Shown piece by piece: positions 13,001 to 31,780 of a stretch of DNA of 64,000 nucleotides. Source of the stretch: Heliopora coerulea (taxonomy: Eukaryota > Cnidaria > Anthozoa > Scleralcyonacea > Helioporidae); contig JASJOG010000081.1 in assembly GCA_030142905.1 (NCBI GenBank), positions 1 to 64,000 on the forward strand. The letters run 5' to 3'. Made by a program: the position numbers and the translations under genes. The first letter of the stretch is position 1; each line of letters begins with the position of its first letter. A model generated the notes under the pieces. It made no database searches, was not told the DNA's origin, and saw only the letters and a list, made by a program, of their open reading frames with translations.

Positions 13001-14654
13001 AATAGTAGTGTTATGCCGCAGAGACAGAGTTACAGCAAAGGAAAGTTTATTTCCGTAGAAAACTTATTTTAGGTGAGAATTGCACTTTTAAAGAATAACC
13101 TAAGTATTATATATATAAAAAAGACACGAAGTTAAAGACGAACATTTTTGGCCAACGTGATCATCGTCGTGGTTGTGTTGATCGAAAACGTCCGTTTTTA
13201 ACCTGATATCCTTTTATACCTTTTTACCTTGTATTATACGCAACGTCTTATGGAGTATTCAATTATAAACCTAGATATTGTATATGAGGAATATTGCTGG
13301 TTAAGTTTTTTCGTTTGGTAATGTAGTATGGTGACGTCACATTGATGTAATCAAAAAGTTGTTAAAAAGTCTAATATTGTTGCCCTGATTAAAACTACTT
13401 TCTGTTTTTGAAATCGAACTGAACCAAAGATGATGCTTCTGAGAAACATGTATGCGATTATTTAGTTTCCACATAAAGTTGACATTTTAGACATTCCCCA
13501 AGCATTGTTGATATCCACAGATATACTTACTGTTAGCTAAGAATATAAAAAAATTATCGGACTTTTCGGTTTTCTACGACACTGACAATGAATCAATGCA
13601 GCTGCCGGCTGTCCAACACAGCACATGTCATGAAGCCATTTGATAACAAAGAATTTTATAACAAAGATTTTGATAACACTAAGGCTTCGTCATTTCGAGA
13701 CGAAGCGTTAGTTCCATTGTTGTTCCTTATTAGGTTTAAAGCTGCTCAACTCCTTATCATACGACTTTATTTCGTGTTTCGAGCTCAGAGCACGAATATT
13801 TATTTTAAGATTGTGATTTCCGCCCGATTCTTCCTTAACAACGATCTTGAGGAAACTTGCAACAACACGTGAAACAATTGAACTTTGTGCACATGTACCT
13901 CTTACAAGTTTTCGTAGTTGGTCCTTAAATCTTTTATTCCTACGAGTATTTATTTTGTTTCCAGCCTTCCTTAGCAACGCAGGAATGTCCGTGACACTAA
14001 AATACGTCCGAACATCTTAAAGCGTCCGTTTGGTTGTCGGATTTCAATGAATTTGCCATTCGGATAGTGGGAATTTACTTTTAACCCATTTCTCCCTGAA
14101 TTTTTCAAATGAAATTGCATGTCAGTTATTCAATCTATTCGAAATAATTTCGAAAATCATTTGAAATTTGTTCATACATCCAATTTGCACACTTTAAATC
14201 ACGCCTATACGCACGTTTGGGACCGAAAGGGTGAAGGTCTTCCACACCAGGAGCGTTGGATTGAAAAGTTGGAGGGGGACTCAACAGTAACGTAATTTAT
14301 GAAACTCCCGGGTTAAGACCAGAAGCTTGAAAAGCATGTGGAATAACTTGTAAACCAAAGGAAATATCTTCATCGGTTCATACCTTCTCCAACTTCCCGC
14401 AATGTATGATTGGGAGGTCATTGTTCGGCGAAAGCCTTCCAGATTTTGTGAAAAGATTTTTGTTTCTTTAAACACGATGATCGACCTATCAACACATGGT
14501 TGCTTTTCATAGTTGCCGTTACATAGAAATACTCGACAAGTCCCAATTGATTTACAGCACTTGCAATTATTATGCTACGTTAATAATAAAAACGTGACAA
14601 TCATGCAATAATAACGTCCTAAAAATAACACACAAAACTATATAACTATAAATA

Positions 14655-14846
14655 CGAATGAGTTAGATGAATGATCGTCAAGCTCTACACTCGGGAAAAC
14701 GATTTCTGAGCCCCAGACGGGGATCGAACCCGCAACCTGATGACCGGTGAGACGCTCTAACCATTGAGCTACCGAGACTCAGATGGCGAGCTAAGGTGCA
14801 AGTTCGACATATATGTGCGACCTAAGCGGAAGCCACTATATATTGA
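14655..14846 (-). mobile_element. tRNA-derived SINE-like element
   Basis: Read on the minus strand it begins GTGGCTTCCGC, then TCGCACATATATGTCGAACT, then the tRNA-like core: box A TAGCTCAATGGTTAGAGCG and box B GGGTTCGATCCCC. It continues GGGGCTCAGAAATCGTTTT. The same order occurs at 63115-63312. This marks an RNA polymerase III-type retroposon. No acceptor-stem closure like a working tRNA is apparent, so I do not call it a tRNA gene. Confidence 0.8.
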
Positions 14847-14858
14847 TAATGATCGATG

Positions 14859-14998
14859 CAATTTCAGATTTTGAAAATGTGAGAGCTTGGATATATCATG
14901 AGTTAGAGGGACAATCGTCAAGCTCTGTACTCAGAAAAACGATCGTTCCTCTAACTCATGATATATCCAAGCTCTCACATTTCCAAAATCTGAAATTG
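14859..14998. repeat. Long imperfect hairpin next to the SINE
   Basis: The left arm (about 14859-14915, containing GTGAGAGCTTGGATATATCA) pairs with the right arm (about 14942-14998, containing TGATATATCCAAGCTCTCAC). The spacer is about 25 bp and is itself a SINE-tail-like fragment (ATCGTCAAGCTCTGTACTCA). It probably arose from head-to-head SINE-tail insertions or a foldback element. Confidence 0.8.
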
Positions 14999-16774
14999 TA
15001 TAAATACGAATGATTTAGATTTGTTTGGCACGGAACTAGTTAGCACCATTAACGAAACAAATATGTCGTCTTCTTAATAGGAAAGTTTTGATATTTTACT
15101 GACAGGATTTACAGAAAAATTTGCCCAAACTAGTCTGACGTTACAGCACTACGTCGGAAGATTGACGATGTCATTGTACATGACGTCTTCGGTCGCCATG
15201 TTTCTTACAATGTATGGCAGGCCCGTGTGTAAGTGTTCACACCCTTCTCATGAAGCTTCACGGTGCCCTGTAGGGGAGGTAGTGCTGATTTAGCTTGCTG
15301 GGAATGAGATGGTGATCAGGAAAATAGTTCCTGTTTTGATGGTGGATAGGTGAACACCTCGCCATAGCCAATGAACTCTGATCGTCATTTCTACCTATTA
15401 GAAATTTCGAGCGTTTCTAATCTAAGGTTTTGCGTGAAAACAACCGATAGCTTTCAACGTTCTAACTGTTCACACGTTCTGGCGGAAAAGTAAAAATGTG
15501 TTTGGTGTGTGAAATGGCAATGACTTCAAGAACACCCCCGGAAGTGAAACTATTAATGTCCTCACGTTGAATCATTCTATTTTAAGCACTCCTCGTCGGC
15601 GATATTCCGATCACGTTGGCGAAACCTTCCGATTCTCCTCCTTGGAAAGTTGCTTTGCCAAAGCTCGAAGAGTTATCTTGATGTTTTTTGATGTGAATGA
15701 CCATTCACTGACTTGCATCCCATCCTCTATCGCGTTGATTCCTGGATGTAATCGTTCCTAGCTGGCTATCGATCGCGACCAGATATTGATTATGAAAACA
15801 ACTAAACTCGTAAACCACACAGCTTGTTCACGTATTTTAACAGGCGTTGGCAATTCTGTCATCAATATTGTTTACTACCGGGAAAGCCGACTCGGGGAGG
15901 ATGGAGGGCGTCAGCCCTCAGCCCCTACTTACCATTTTGTCAGAAGTCCTTTCTTGATGGCGTTTAAAAAATGGAACAATTCATCCTCAAATCATAAAAC
16001 TGAACCGAAAATCTCTAGAAACATTAACCCTGTACGGTTTTCCAGTAGTCAACTAAATCAAGCAGTTAAACCACCAACAATCCACCAAAGTTCTCGTAAA
16101 TATTTTTCACTTTTCAAAGCCTAAAGCTCAAGTTATATATATGTTAACCTCTTTACATATTGAGTAAACCTTAAAGTCGCTGGTCTACGTGCGATTTTTG
16201 ACTCGCGTAGGCGATTCACTTTTATGGGAAAATACTTCCGCATTGACAGAGCATGGCAGTTGCTCCAGGTGTGATAGGAAAGTAGAGTGCTTCGTAGGCG
16301 GTGTACGAACGAAGTCTGAATAGCCAAAATGGTAGTGTAAGAGAGGTCAGGAGGTAATGAAGTTTCAAGCGAAGCCCCTTTGTCGAAGTGAAACGTGATT
16401 TGTTTTTGAAAAATTGCATATGCTGCGAAAGGAAAAAAATCGCATGTAGAACCGCGACTTAAGCTAACAGACTTTCCTTTGCACTCATTTAATGAGGTTT
16501 TTCAATAAACTACGACTGATCATCTTTTAGTTCCAAACAGTACAGGAAAGCATATGGAATACATGTCTGTGACATCTTTCTAATATGCGATCAAGATTTA
16601 CATCCTCCGGTCATTTTGATTTCCAGAAATTTGGGAGGATCCCGCTGAAATTTTTATGCAGAAACTCGTTGGTTCTCTGTCCCGTCGTTTGCCTGATATT
16701 TGAGGACGACGTCTTTGCATGCTGATCTTCGCATGTTGTTTTTCTGCTCCCTGGTTTTTCAGCGTATCACTCGG

Positions 16775-19700
16775 TCATCTTTTCCAACTGTTATCTTTAT
16801 CATTATGTTGACCTGATGGCTTTTTCAGTCCCGGTGTGAATTTGCCCATCCCAGTTGAACGAAGGTAAGCATTGTTAAATTTTTGAGCTCTTCTTGTGCG
16901 AGCAGATGGTTCTCTGCTTGTTAAATTAGATCCTGTAGGAATAAAAGAGAAATTTATGGAATTAACAAACAATGAAAGAGAGGTAGTGAGGTTGGTTTAA
17001 AGCCAGGGGGAGCGGAAGGGGTAGTGCGAAGGTGACCCCCCACTGTCACGTCTGTCCTGTCGGCAGAGTTTCACTTTTGGAGAATAACTGACGAAGCCAT
17101 CAAAAAATTCATTCTTGGGTAATATTTCGAACGCTAAATTGTGATACAAATTTCAAAGAATGATTTTGGAACTTTCTGAAGCACATTAAGTAACCAACTG
17201 CTGATGACTTTGACAGGTTTTCTTTTATCGCAATTGGATTTAATTTAACAGGAAGGGATGTCTTGTCAGTTTACCGTTTGTGCGAATGCTAGCTACAGTT
17301 AAAAATAACGAAAACTTGAAAAGCTCTGAGCTTTTGATTCTTGTTTGCGTGTTGTATGAGCTTTTTAGAAAAATAGATTCTAGAAAATAACTCGGCTGTT
17401 TTATACCATACCCTTACTACATCCACTTCGTCAGCAAAATCTGATTATGCACCCCTCCAACTATCAAGTTTTTGTTACGCCCATGTCAACATGGTTGTGC
17501 TGGACTGTTGTGATTACTGGCACAGTCCTATTCTCAAGTGTCACTAAAGCTGAGATCATTTGCACCTCAAAAAGTTTTCATGACAATCTCACGTACGTGG
17601 TCAGAAATCTCAAAGGCTTGTTGCAACTGTAGGCTTGCAGCGAGGCGTTACAATATTAAGTTATAAATGTATTGTTAATTTCTTAAAATTGTTTCTATAA
17701 ATATATTGTTAATTTCTTCGTGCTGCAAATCGCTCTGCTCAGAGCGACAAGGCATTGAAATAATTTGCACCAGCAACTTTGCAGAACAGTCCTTTACAGA
17801 CTTGTCAGCTAATAGGAGCATGCTATGAGAACGCCTCCAAGCGAGCTTGGTACAGCTTGTTTAATTTTGGCTACATACCAGAGAACATTTCTCTCTTGGC
17901 AATTTAACTTGCACAAACGAAGAACGGACAAGTGTTTTAGGAGTTGGTAGTTGATCGTCAAGCTTTTTGTAGTCTTCAACGTGTCGACCGCGTCAGTGGA
18001 GGGCATATTGACTCTGAAGATTACTGCCGTTAAGCCGTGCAAACAGTGGTCACCTGGAACAACAGCGTTTCTGATGACCTAAAGAACCTGGATGGTTAAC
18101 TACCAACTCCTCATGATAGACCTTGGTTCAAACCGTTCAAATTAATACCAATCTTCTTGTAAATTATAAGGAACTGCGTGTGTTACCATACCATGTTTCA
18201 ATGATTGTTTCAAAGAGTTCACAATATTTTGTCTCAGGACATCGTCAGTATGGTTTGATGGTACAGTTCGAGGTATGACGTCAGTTGCTGTGTTGTCTTC
18301 CAGAATGTCATATTGGTTTATCTGTGCATTGTCAGAATATGAATAACCAGTTCTTGGCACACTCCAGCTCTTTGATGGAACACCACCTTTGTTAAAAAAA
18401 GTCATTGGAATCATAAGAAATAACGTCCACATCATAAATCTCACACCAGTGCTACAAGGAACAACTATTTTCATTACCATGGCAAGTAAAAATAAAAAAA
18501 CCCAAAAAAACAACTTGGTAAATGATGTCCAACATATGCAAATTTTTTTCATTATCTGGATGAACACAAATCTCCCACAAAAGGCCTAGTTGTAAAATAA
18601 TTCAATCTGAGAATTAGTACTACCATTATATAGTACCATAGATGTTGTGATTGTTGCTTTTCCAAGATTACCACAGCCTTGGTTTACCTTTGCCTAATAT
18701 TTTCTCAAAAACCAAACATTCCTGCAACAATAGTGCTAGAAATAAAGTATTGTATTATTGAAATTTAACACAAGTTACTGTAATATACCTGTGGAAGGGT
18801 TTCTTTCATTGAGTGGGTCTGTGTGTGCTCCAACACCTTAAAAAGATTCTTCACATTATAATAGTTTCAACACAGGTATGTGTAAGTGTTAGCTTGCAAA
18901 TTGAACTTTCTATCTGCTGAACTAATTATGTGTTTACCATAATGCTCATGTAAACATTGTACTAACATGTTCAAACACATTAGAAACTGTTAATCACATT
19001 TCTTGTTTAATCCTTTGGTTAAGATATCTCTATCACAAATAAGATTGTCTTGTGTCAGCCAGGGAATGATACTAAAATCCAACCGTTATTGCCACAAATT
19101 TAAGGTGCTGTGACATTTTTTAACTCTCTGGTGTTGAGACAAATCCTCTGATGAGTAAAACTGTCTCAAATTCATGGATCACACTCAAAAAATGTAGCTT
19201 GAGAAAAATCTCACACAGGTTGTGGAAGTACTGCATTGGATTGACAAACAAAATATTCAGGTAAATTTAATATATGGATTGATATAACAAGAATTTCCCA
19301 CAGATTGTGAAGAAAATTTGAAAATGTCAATCAGGGAATCACGGATTGCAAGCAAACCAAATTTGCCTGGGAAACACCTTATACATATCTACAGACTACC
19401 TGATATCTCTCAGCAGATTTTATATAGGTTCTATAAGGATTTTTTGGATACTGAGTGTATAAAAGGTGTAATGTGACCAGACCTTAGTTTTTTGGAGGGT
19501 CCTTTTGGATAGATTGAGAAGTCGGGCCTAATAAGGTAGTGATTCTCAACCTTTTTTGGATGAACACCCACCTGCCTCATGCTGAAACCTCTTGCTGCCC
19601 CTTGCTGAGCACAATAAGTCCCAGTTTTATGCCCACATCATTGCACAATCCCAGAGCAATACTGATGTAAATAACTGTAATACAAAGTTATTCAGTTCAG

Positions 19701-21031
19701 TATTACCAAGTTAGTCAGTATGTTTTAGATTTTAACACTAAATGTCCAGTAAATGCTGTGGCGGTTAAGGACTGATAAATGCCCACAATTTGCAACCTAA
19801 TGCCCACTCAGCTGTCTTGCTTCCAATGTCCCCCACTGTTCTTTGAATGCTTACTGGGAGGCGGCATTGCCCTCGTTGAGAAATGCTGCCTTAAGATAAG
19901 TGAAAAACATGCTATGGGATGATTTTTATGGGAGGCATTCTACAATATGAGGATCCCCAATCCCCAACCCTGACTCTTACAGAACCTAATTCTAGTCAAA
20001 TGTGGTTTGATGTGACTATCACATTCAATAGGATCCACTGCAATCTTGACACAAACATTAGAACCCAGCATATGAAACACAGAGCCATTAAATTTATTTT
20101 AACCTCCTCATTTGATGGCTCTATTTTGCATATTATGCTGGGCTCTAATACTTGTGTGAAGATTTCACTACCATTCTGAAGGATCTAATGTAGTAAAAGC
20201 AATATCTATACAGTAAAAATTCTCCATTTTAGCAAATTAACCCTTCTGAGATTAATCATATGGCATTCTGAGATGATCTGTGCAATATCTCTAGCAATAC
20301 TGGCGTTCGTGTTCCATGGGTAAGGAAGGACCGTACACATAACCTCACTTTAAGTGCCAATACTATCCCGAAACATAAACCCCAACCCTAATCCCCGCTC
20401 CATGTCCGTGAAAATCATTTCCCTAGTGACACTGCGACCGTCAGTCAATCAGACAAGCAAGTTAATGCTCTGCTATGGTGACAAATAAAACAGAAAACCG
20501 AACTAGTCACACGAGCCCTTGAATGTTGAACTTACCTGAAACGCCTCCATGCCTTGAGTAGAATGATTTTGTGCCAATATCTGTAGCCTTGACGGTGCTG
20601 TTGTTAACACGTACGTCTTTCCGGACGCTCCAGACGTTATTCAGCATATCTTAGTTGTAAGCAAACAAATCGATTAGATTCCGCTTAATTACCCGAGCTG
20701 ATTATAAAAATCCGGAGCACATAATATCAAACTTAGTCACTGTTTTACACTCCATACCATCCATTCTCTTTTTTCTTTCGTTAAGTACATTAGCGTTGCG
20801 ATTGTTTTGAAAAACATCGTTGCCCGTTAACGGATTTGGGCTTTCGCCTCTCTTGTCGTTTCCAACGTAGAGAAACCGCTCCGGTTTGGTGTCTGAAAAA
20901 ACGGTAACGCGTCAAAACTACGGAAGAGAACAACTAAAAATGTCCAAAACCTTACTTTTGTCTTTTTCGTTATCACTGTCGTTACTGGGATCACTGTTTT
21001 CCCCTTCGTCATTCGACCAAAACGAAAACAT
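16775..21031 (-). CDS. Five-exon gene of unknown function, about 196 aa, divergent from ARL6
   Basis: Proposed exons are 21031-20956 (start MFSFWSNDEGENSD, donor gtaagg), 20649-20536 (MLNNVWSVRKDVRVNN, donor gtaagt), 18836-18789 (GVGAHTDPLNERNPST), 18386-18192 (PSKSWSVPRTGYSYSDNAQ through SLKQSLKH) and 16932-16775 (terminal, TGA). Every junction is phase 1. The first exon is acidic and Ser/Asp/Asn-rich. The last exon codes REPSARTRRAQKFNNAYLRS and is paralogous to the last exon of the 5180-7922 gene. An alternative end is read-through of exon 4 to a stop at 18142 (a 160-aa product ending NLQEDWY). No domain was recognised. Exons 1 and 2 have the best splice sites; the exon 4 to exon 5 join is the least certain, because its donor CATG/gtatgg is only moderate. 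Confidence 0.5.
17879..18053 (-). other. Possible alternative (cassette) exon inside the last intron of the minus gene
   Basis: A strong acceptor (GTTGTTCCAG) and donor (CTCTG/gtatgt) flank 175 bp. One frame is open throughout: DHCLHGLTAVIFRVN, then PSTDAVDTLKTTKSL and so on. It can be entered in phase 1 from the exon ending at 18192, but it leaves in phase 2. It therefore cannot join the phase-1 terminal exon at 16932 without a frame change. It may be a chance or a non-productive exon. Confidence 0.25.
19538..19892. mobile_element. hAT-like MITE, copy 1
   Basis: About 350 bp that starts AGTGATTCTCAACCTTTTT and ends GTTGAGAAATGCTGCC, giving imperfect terminal inverted repeats around TTCTCAAC/GTTGAGAA. 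TTCTCAACC-type ends are typical of hAT transposons. 30845-31182 is a second copy sharing internal blocks such as CCTCTTGC, CTGAGCAC and TTCAGTTCAGTATT. No transposase frame is present. Confidence 0.65.
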
Positions 21032-21228
21032 GTTTTATTGCATCTTGTTACTTTGTTGTTGTTGTTGTCGCCTAGAGCCTCGGCTAACTTTCGTGCCATA
21101 TTTGAGTACGATCTGAACCCGAGTAGTACCGATTTCATCATTCGCCAAGTCTTCGGCTTAGTAACAGTCTGAACAAATGGCGTCCTATCCTTGCGGTTAA
21201 GATTCAGGGTTTCTTTTTGCCAGGAAAT
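21032..21228. promoter_or_regulatory. Divergent (bidirectional) promoter between the minus gene and ARL6
   Basis: Only 197 bp separate the two start codons. The interval has no clear TATA box and contains a GTT repeat. Both 5' UTRs must be short or overlap. The head-to-head arrangement suggests co-expression. ARL6 is a ciliary gene, so RFX X-box sites are the obvious thing to test for; I saw only weak half-site-like matches. Confidence 0.55.
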
Positions 21229-27844
<6,616 letters not shown>

Positions 27845-27999
27845 AGTATATTTCAGGACTCCAGATAAATTGATTAAAAATGAAATGTCATGTATGTTGT
27901 CACATCGTGCTTAAAAGCATGCAAAACGCCATTGTTAAGTTAACTCCTTTAACTTAGGTTTTCTCCCATTGTAGATATTAATCACAACTCGACAACCAC

Positions 28000-29700
28000 T
28001 CTGAATTTCCTCTGTGGGGATAGTCATCAAGGCCCAAGCCCAAGTTGACTATCGCTTGTTGAAAACCAGGGCGTGTTTCTTGTTTTAGTAAGAGTTTTTA
28101 GATGCGTTAGATGACTGCAGTTCTTGTTTTTTGCTGCTGAAAAATTGTCAAACGGGGAACTTTTGCCGTTTGTACAAATTATATAAAAAGCAGTTAAATC
28201 CCTCAGAAGAAATACACCCTTGCAGAGACTCAACATGTTTTTGGGGTTCTGGGAGATAGATTACTTCGGGATCCATCCACTTCGATCCGTCACCAGGAAG
28301 AGGTTGAGGCGGTAGAGGATTTTCTCTGATTTGTGATCTGCTACAAATTTAAAGGTCAAGGTTAAGGAATAATTTGGCAAGCACAGCATAGCGCAGAAAA
28401 CACAATTTGCATGTTTCTAATTACTGTAGTTATGATCGTTGACAACTTGTCACTGACGGTCAGAATTTCTGGCCGTCAAGTTGTCAACGAGGATGGTGGG
28501 TGAAAATAGTTCGAAACTTTCTTCACACGAAGTCATCCAGTGATTGTCATGATGACGTTATAATCATGACGTCATCAAATTCTTGGAAGTGCCTAAATGT
28601 TCTGTTTCATCCGGAGCCCGTGGGTTTTACCGAAAGTGCTCGCCATCTAGTTGCGTCGCTGAGCATCAGCTACTGGGCGCTCGTCCTGTTCTTCGGTACG
28701 ATGTCTCTCTTTCCGTGGTTGAAGAACAGAAAAGAGTGACGTGTTCTTCGGGAAGACTTTAGAACGACGAATAAAAAGCCATTCTATATAACTGATGGAA
28801 TGTATGACGGAAGGATGGATGTACTTGCTGCTTAAAATAATTATAAGGGCTGTAAAAACTAGGAAGCGCTCTATTTATATTAATTGATCATTAAATTTTA
28901 CATACAGTTTAGATACAGTAGCGTGGGCAGACCTACATCTTCTTGTGGGGCTTCTGAGAACTCAGCCGGAAAAGTTGAGTGGGATTAAGTCTGCTCGTTA
29001 AATTTTGTATCTTAGGCCCCCCTTGATACTGATACATGTATTCTAGGATGTTTTGTGTAATATTTCAGGCAATCACTCATCAGCCCAGTGAAATTTAGGG
29101 CAGCATAGGCCCTGCCAATAACTTCGCCTCGGCCACGCCTCTGAGATACGCGTCATAAGGGATCTTTAGGAATGAACATTTTATTAAAATCATCATCTTG
29201 TCTCCATCAGTCATCGCCTATATAAGACAAAATGCTGCTTTTTTCAAATTTTATTTATATATTTTGATTTTACATTTTTGTATGTATGGAAATACTCTAG
29301 TAAGGGATTATATCCAAACCCCTGGACTGCGGCGGCTCTTCCTTCTGTTGAACAAAATCGTCTGACTTCAGAAAAGAATAATATAAAGCGTATACACAGA
29401 GTATTGCAGTTTTAGTGGGCGTAGTGATTTGACAGTGCAAACGGACCCGTATGAAATATAAAACCAAAAGAATTTCTGTGAGCTGGATGTTCAATCTCTT
29501 GCATGAACGTGGGAACTTTGAGGTGGTCTTGTTGCTGAGTCATTTGGGATATGAATACGAAGGCTCTCTTTTTTACCCCACTGAGATATTGGATCCGCCC
29601 CGATTTCCGGATTGTGCTGGCGAGAGATATCCATCGTTATGGTGTTCATTATAAGATGATTTTGACTCGTGGAGATTGTCGTATGTTCGTCCGATCGAAT
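28000..29700. other. Gene-free interval between ARL6 and the HEPN-NACHT gene
   Basis: No supported coding exon was found. A small inverted repeat (GTTGACAACTTG... CAAGTTGTCAAC) lies at 28440-28492. Chance ORFs occur at 28500-28739 and 29451-29654. Confidence 0.5.
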
Positions 29701-29726
29701 TCCAAGGAATCTCTGCTTACTTCGCT

Positions 29727-29834
29727 ATGACAAAAGTCTACTCGTTTTTCGATCCAGCCCACGAACAACTGTCAACTGAAACAAACAGATCCTTGTATTT
29801 TTGGAGGAAGGAATTATTAGCCAAACAGTCCAAG
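29727..29834 (+). other. Candidate first coding exon of unknown gene
   Basis: An ATG opens 36 codons (MTKVYSFFDPAHEQLSTETN, then RSLYFWRKELLAKQSK) ending at a strong AAG/gtaagt donor in phase 0. Its composition looks protein-like. It could be the 5' exon of the HEPN-NACHT gene, but direct joining to the acceptor at 31774-31775 would shift the frame. If it belongs there it is either 5' UTR or needs another exon. Confidence 0.3.
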
Positions 29835-30466
29835 GTAAGTTTGATATGCTTTAATTTTTTAATCGCTTGAAGAAGTCATCGGTCATGAAACAGCGTTTTT
29901 GTCTGCTTACGAAATCAGTTTGTGGCTAATACCCTTTCCAAATGTTCGTCAAATCAAGTTTCTAATCTGAACTCAGAGCAGTTCAGGTACATTCAGAACA
30001 AGGTACGGCTTTAAGGCCGCCATTAGTTTGAGCACAAATCCTTGAGAGCGTTATAGAGACCAGTCAGGATGGTTGTTCTGGTAATTTTGCTGGTGAAACG
30101 TGAGTGGAGTGGTAGAAGAAAAGATATGAGTATTAGTAAATGATTGTTATCGAGTGTTGGTTACTGTACGTCTTCCGCAGCCTTTCCATGGCCATCTGGA
30201 GTCTCCTTGTGCCCTAATCCCAATACACTGCCCGATTTAGAATGCTACTTTTGAATGAGGGTGCTTTTAATTTCGACAAAAACTTAAAGTGCAGGTTGTT
30301 GAAGGGATTTTCCCTTGATGAAGTCATCAATTAAGAAACTGCTGTGTCTGCATAAACTTGAATAACAAGTCATTTAAGGGCTCATTTACGTGATTGACCC
30401 CACGTTTGACCTGGTATATACAATGTTGTCTTAAGGTTGCAATCCCTGTCTATGATTTGTTTAAAC

Positions 30467-30848
30467 CACTGGCATAGCCAGCCCATTGGTTTTGGGCAGG
30501 CACAGGTGCATAGCTATGAATTTAATGGGGGGGGGGGGGGGGGGGGGGGACAGCTGAGTGAGAAGCTCAAGCTTTCTGGGAGGTGTGGGGACAGGGTGCC
30601 CTGGAAGTTTTTAAATTTTTGGGTGCCTGAAATGATATTTCATGCATTTTAAGAGCAACTTTGTCTAGTTCTGACCTAGCTGTTCTTTAGGAACCCACAC
30701 CAGGCACTGTTACTGAAAATACATGTGTTGCACATCATGTTTATAAATTATAATCAGTACTAATCAAGTGGGATAACCAATGACATCAATCATGTGTGTG
30801 ATTGGCTGGGCATGTGCCTGGCCAGCCCCTGCCTTGGCTACACCACTG
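30467..30848. mobile_element. MITE with CCAGTGG-type terminal inverted repeats
   Basis: CCACTGGCATAGCCAG at the left faces TTGGCTACACCACTGG at the right, about 16 bp. CAGTGGYGTAGCYAGG-type ends also begin elements at about 43769 and 45089. Inside is the 23-bp poly-G run. Its right end abuts the hAT-like MITE at 30845. Confidence 0.6.
30527..30549. repeat. Poly-G run of 23 bases
   Basis: An uninterrupted G run inside the 30467-30848 element. Its length is likely unstable and prone to sequencing error. Confidence 0.95.
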
Positions 30849-31182
30849 GTTCTCAGTCTTTGTTGATTGAACTCCCACATGCCTCATACAGAAACCTCTT
30901 GCAGCTCCCTACTGAGCACACTCAGTCCCAGTTGTGTGTCCATGCCAGCAGGCAACCCCAGAACAATATCGAACTGAATAACTGTAACATATAATTTTTC
31001 AGTTCAGTATTGTGAAGTTGGTCAGTCAGAAACTTAGAAATGGTGTGGTGGGGGTTGACTGATGAATGCTCATCATTTCTATCCTAATGCTGCCCTCTGC
31101 TACTTTGCTTTAATCACCCCTGGCATTCTCTGAATGCCTAATGGGGGGCAGTACCACCCCTGTTGAGAAATGCTGCTCTGTT
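30845..31182. mobile_element. hAT-like MITE, copy 2
   Basis: Starts CTGGTTCTCAGTCTTTGTTG and ends GTTGAGAAATGCTGCT. It is co-linear with 19538-19892, with many substitutions. It lies directly against the right end of another MITE (30467-30848). Confidence 0.65.
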
Positions 31183-31780
31183 GAATTTATTACATGAAAA
31201 TGATATATTGCAGTTGCATCTTGTGACAAGACATGTCTTGTGAAACAGTTTTATTTAAAATAAAAAGCACTTCCATACATGAACAACCACTCAACAAGAA
31301 CCCCACTCCCAGATTAAACTATGCCTAAATAGCATTGATCATACTACACTCACGTGATGTTTACGTGCAAGCATCTGCTTATCACATGTCTGTAAATGGA
31401 TCTTAACCCATTACATGCCAGGTTTCTGGGAGATATCCCCTTGATGAGTAAAATCATCTGGTGTCATGCAGAGTGAAATTAATAAGATGCCAAATGGTAA
31501 CAGTGCTAGTTAACTCTTTAATACCCAATGTTCTATGTACATGTATAGGACACCTCTTGCACAAAAGAACAAATGAATGGATAAAGCAAAAACAAAGAGA
31601 AAACAAAGAAAGAGGCTTTGAAGGGTTAAAGGGTTGACATGATGTACAAAAGGGAGTGGCAGTATTTGCAATATTTGATGTTGGGCTGTGTTTGGCTGTG
31701 GATGATCAGGTTAAACATGTCTAACCATATAATACAGGTACATAATTATTAAAGTTCTCTTTGATATGATTTTAGAAGCC

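Larger units (their letters stand above)
8000..16700. other. Gene-free stretch
   Basis: No ORF here showed matching splice sites, chained phases or recognisable protein sequence. The longest frames (for example 8595-8284 and 13977-13708 on minus, 15786-16124 on plus) look like chance ORFs. The stretch holds the palindromic elements near 10.9 kb and 12.9 kb, and a SINE with an adjoining hairpin at 14.65-15.0 kb. Confidence 0.5.

Noticed and set aside
13588..13977. Overlapping ORFs of about 90 codons on both strands.
   Set aside because: Low-complexity composition, no splice context, no recognisable domain.
14700..14790. tRNA gene with box A and box B on the minus strand.
   Set aside because: The same core plus identical flanks recurs at 63.1, 57.1 and 4.0 kb, and no closing acceptor stem is evident, so it is a SINE.
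28500..28739. 79-codon ORF with a hydrophobic segment (ASLSISYWALVLFFG).
   Set aside because: No splice or promoter support and no recognised family; probably chance.
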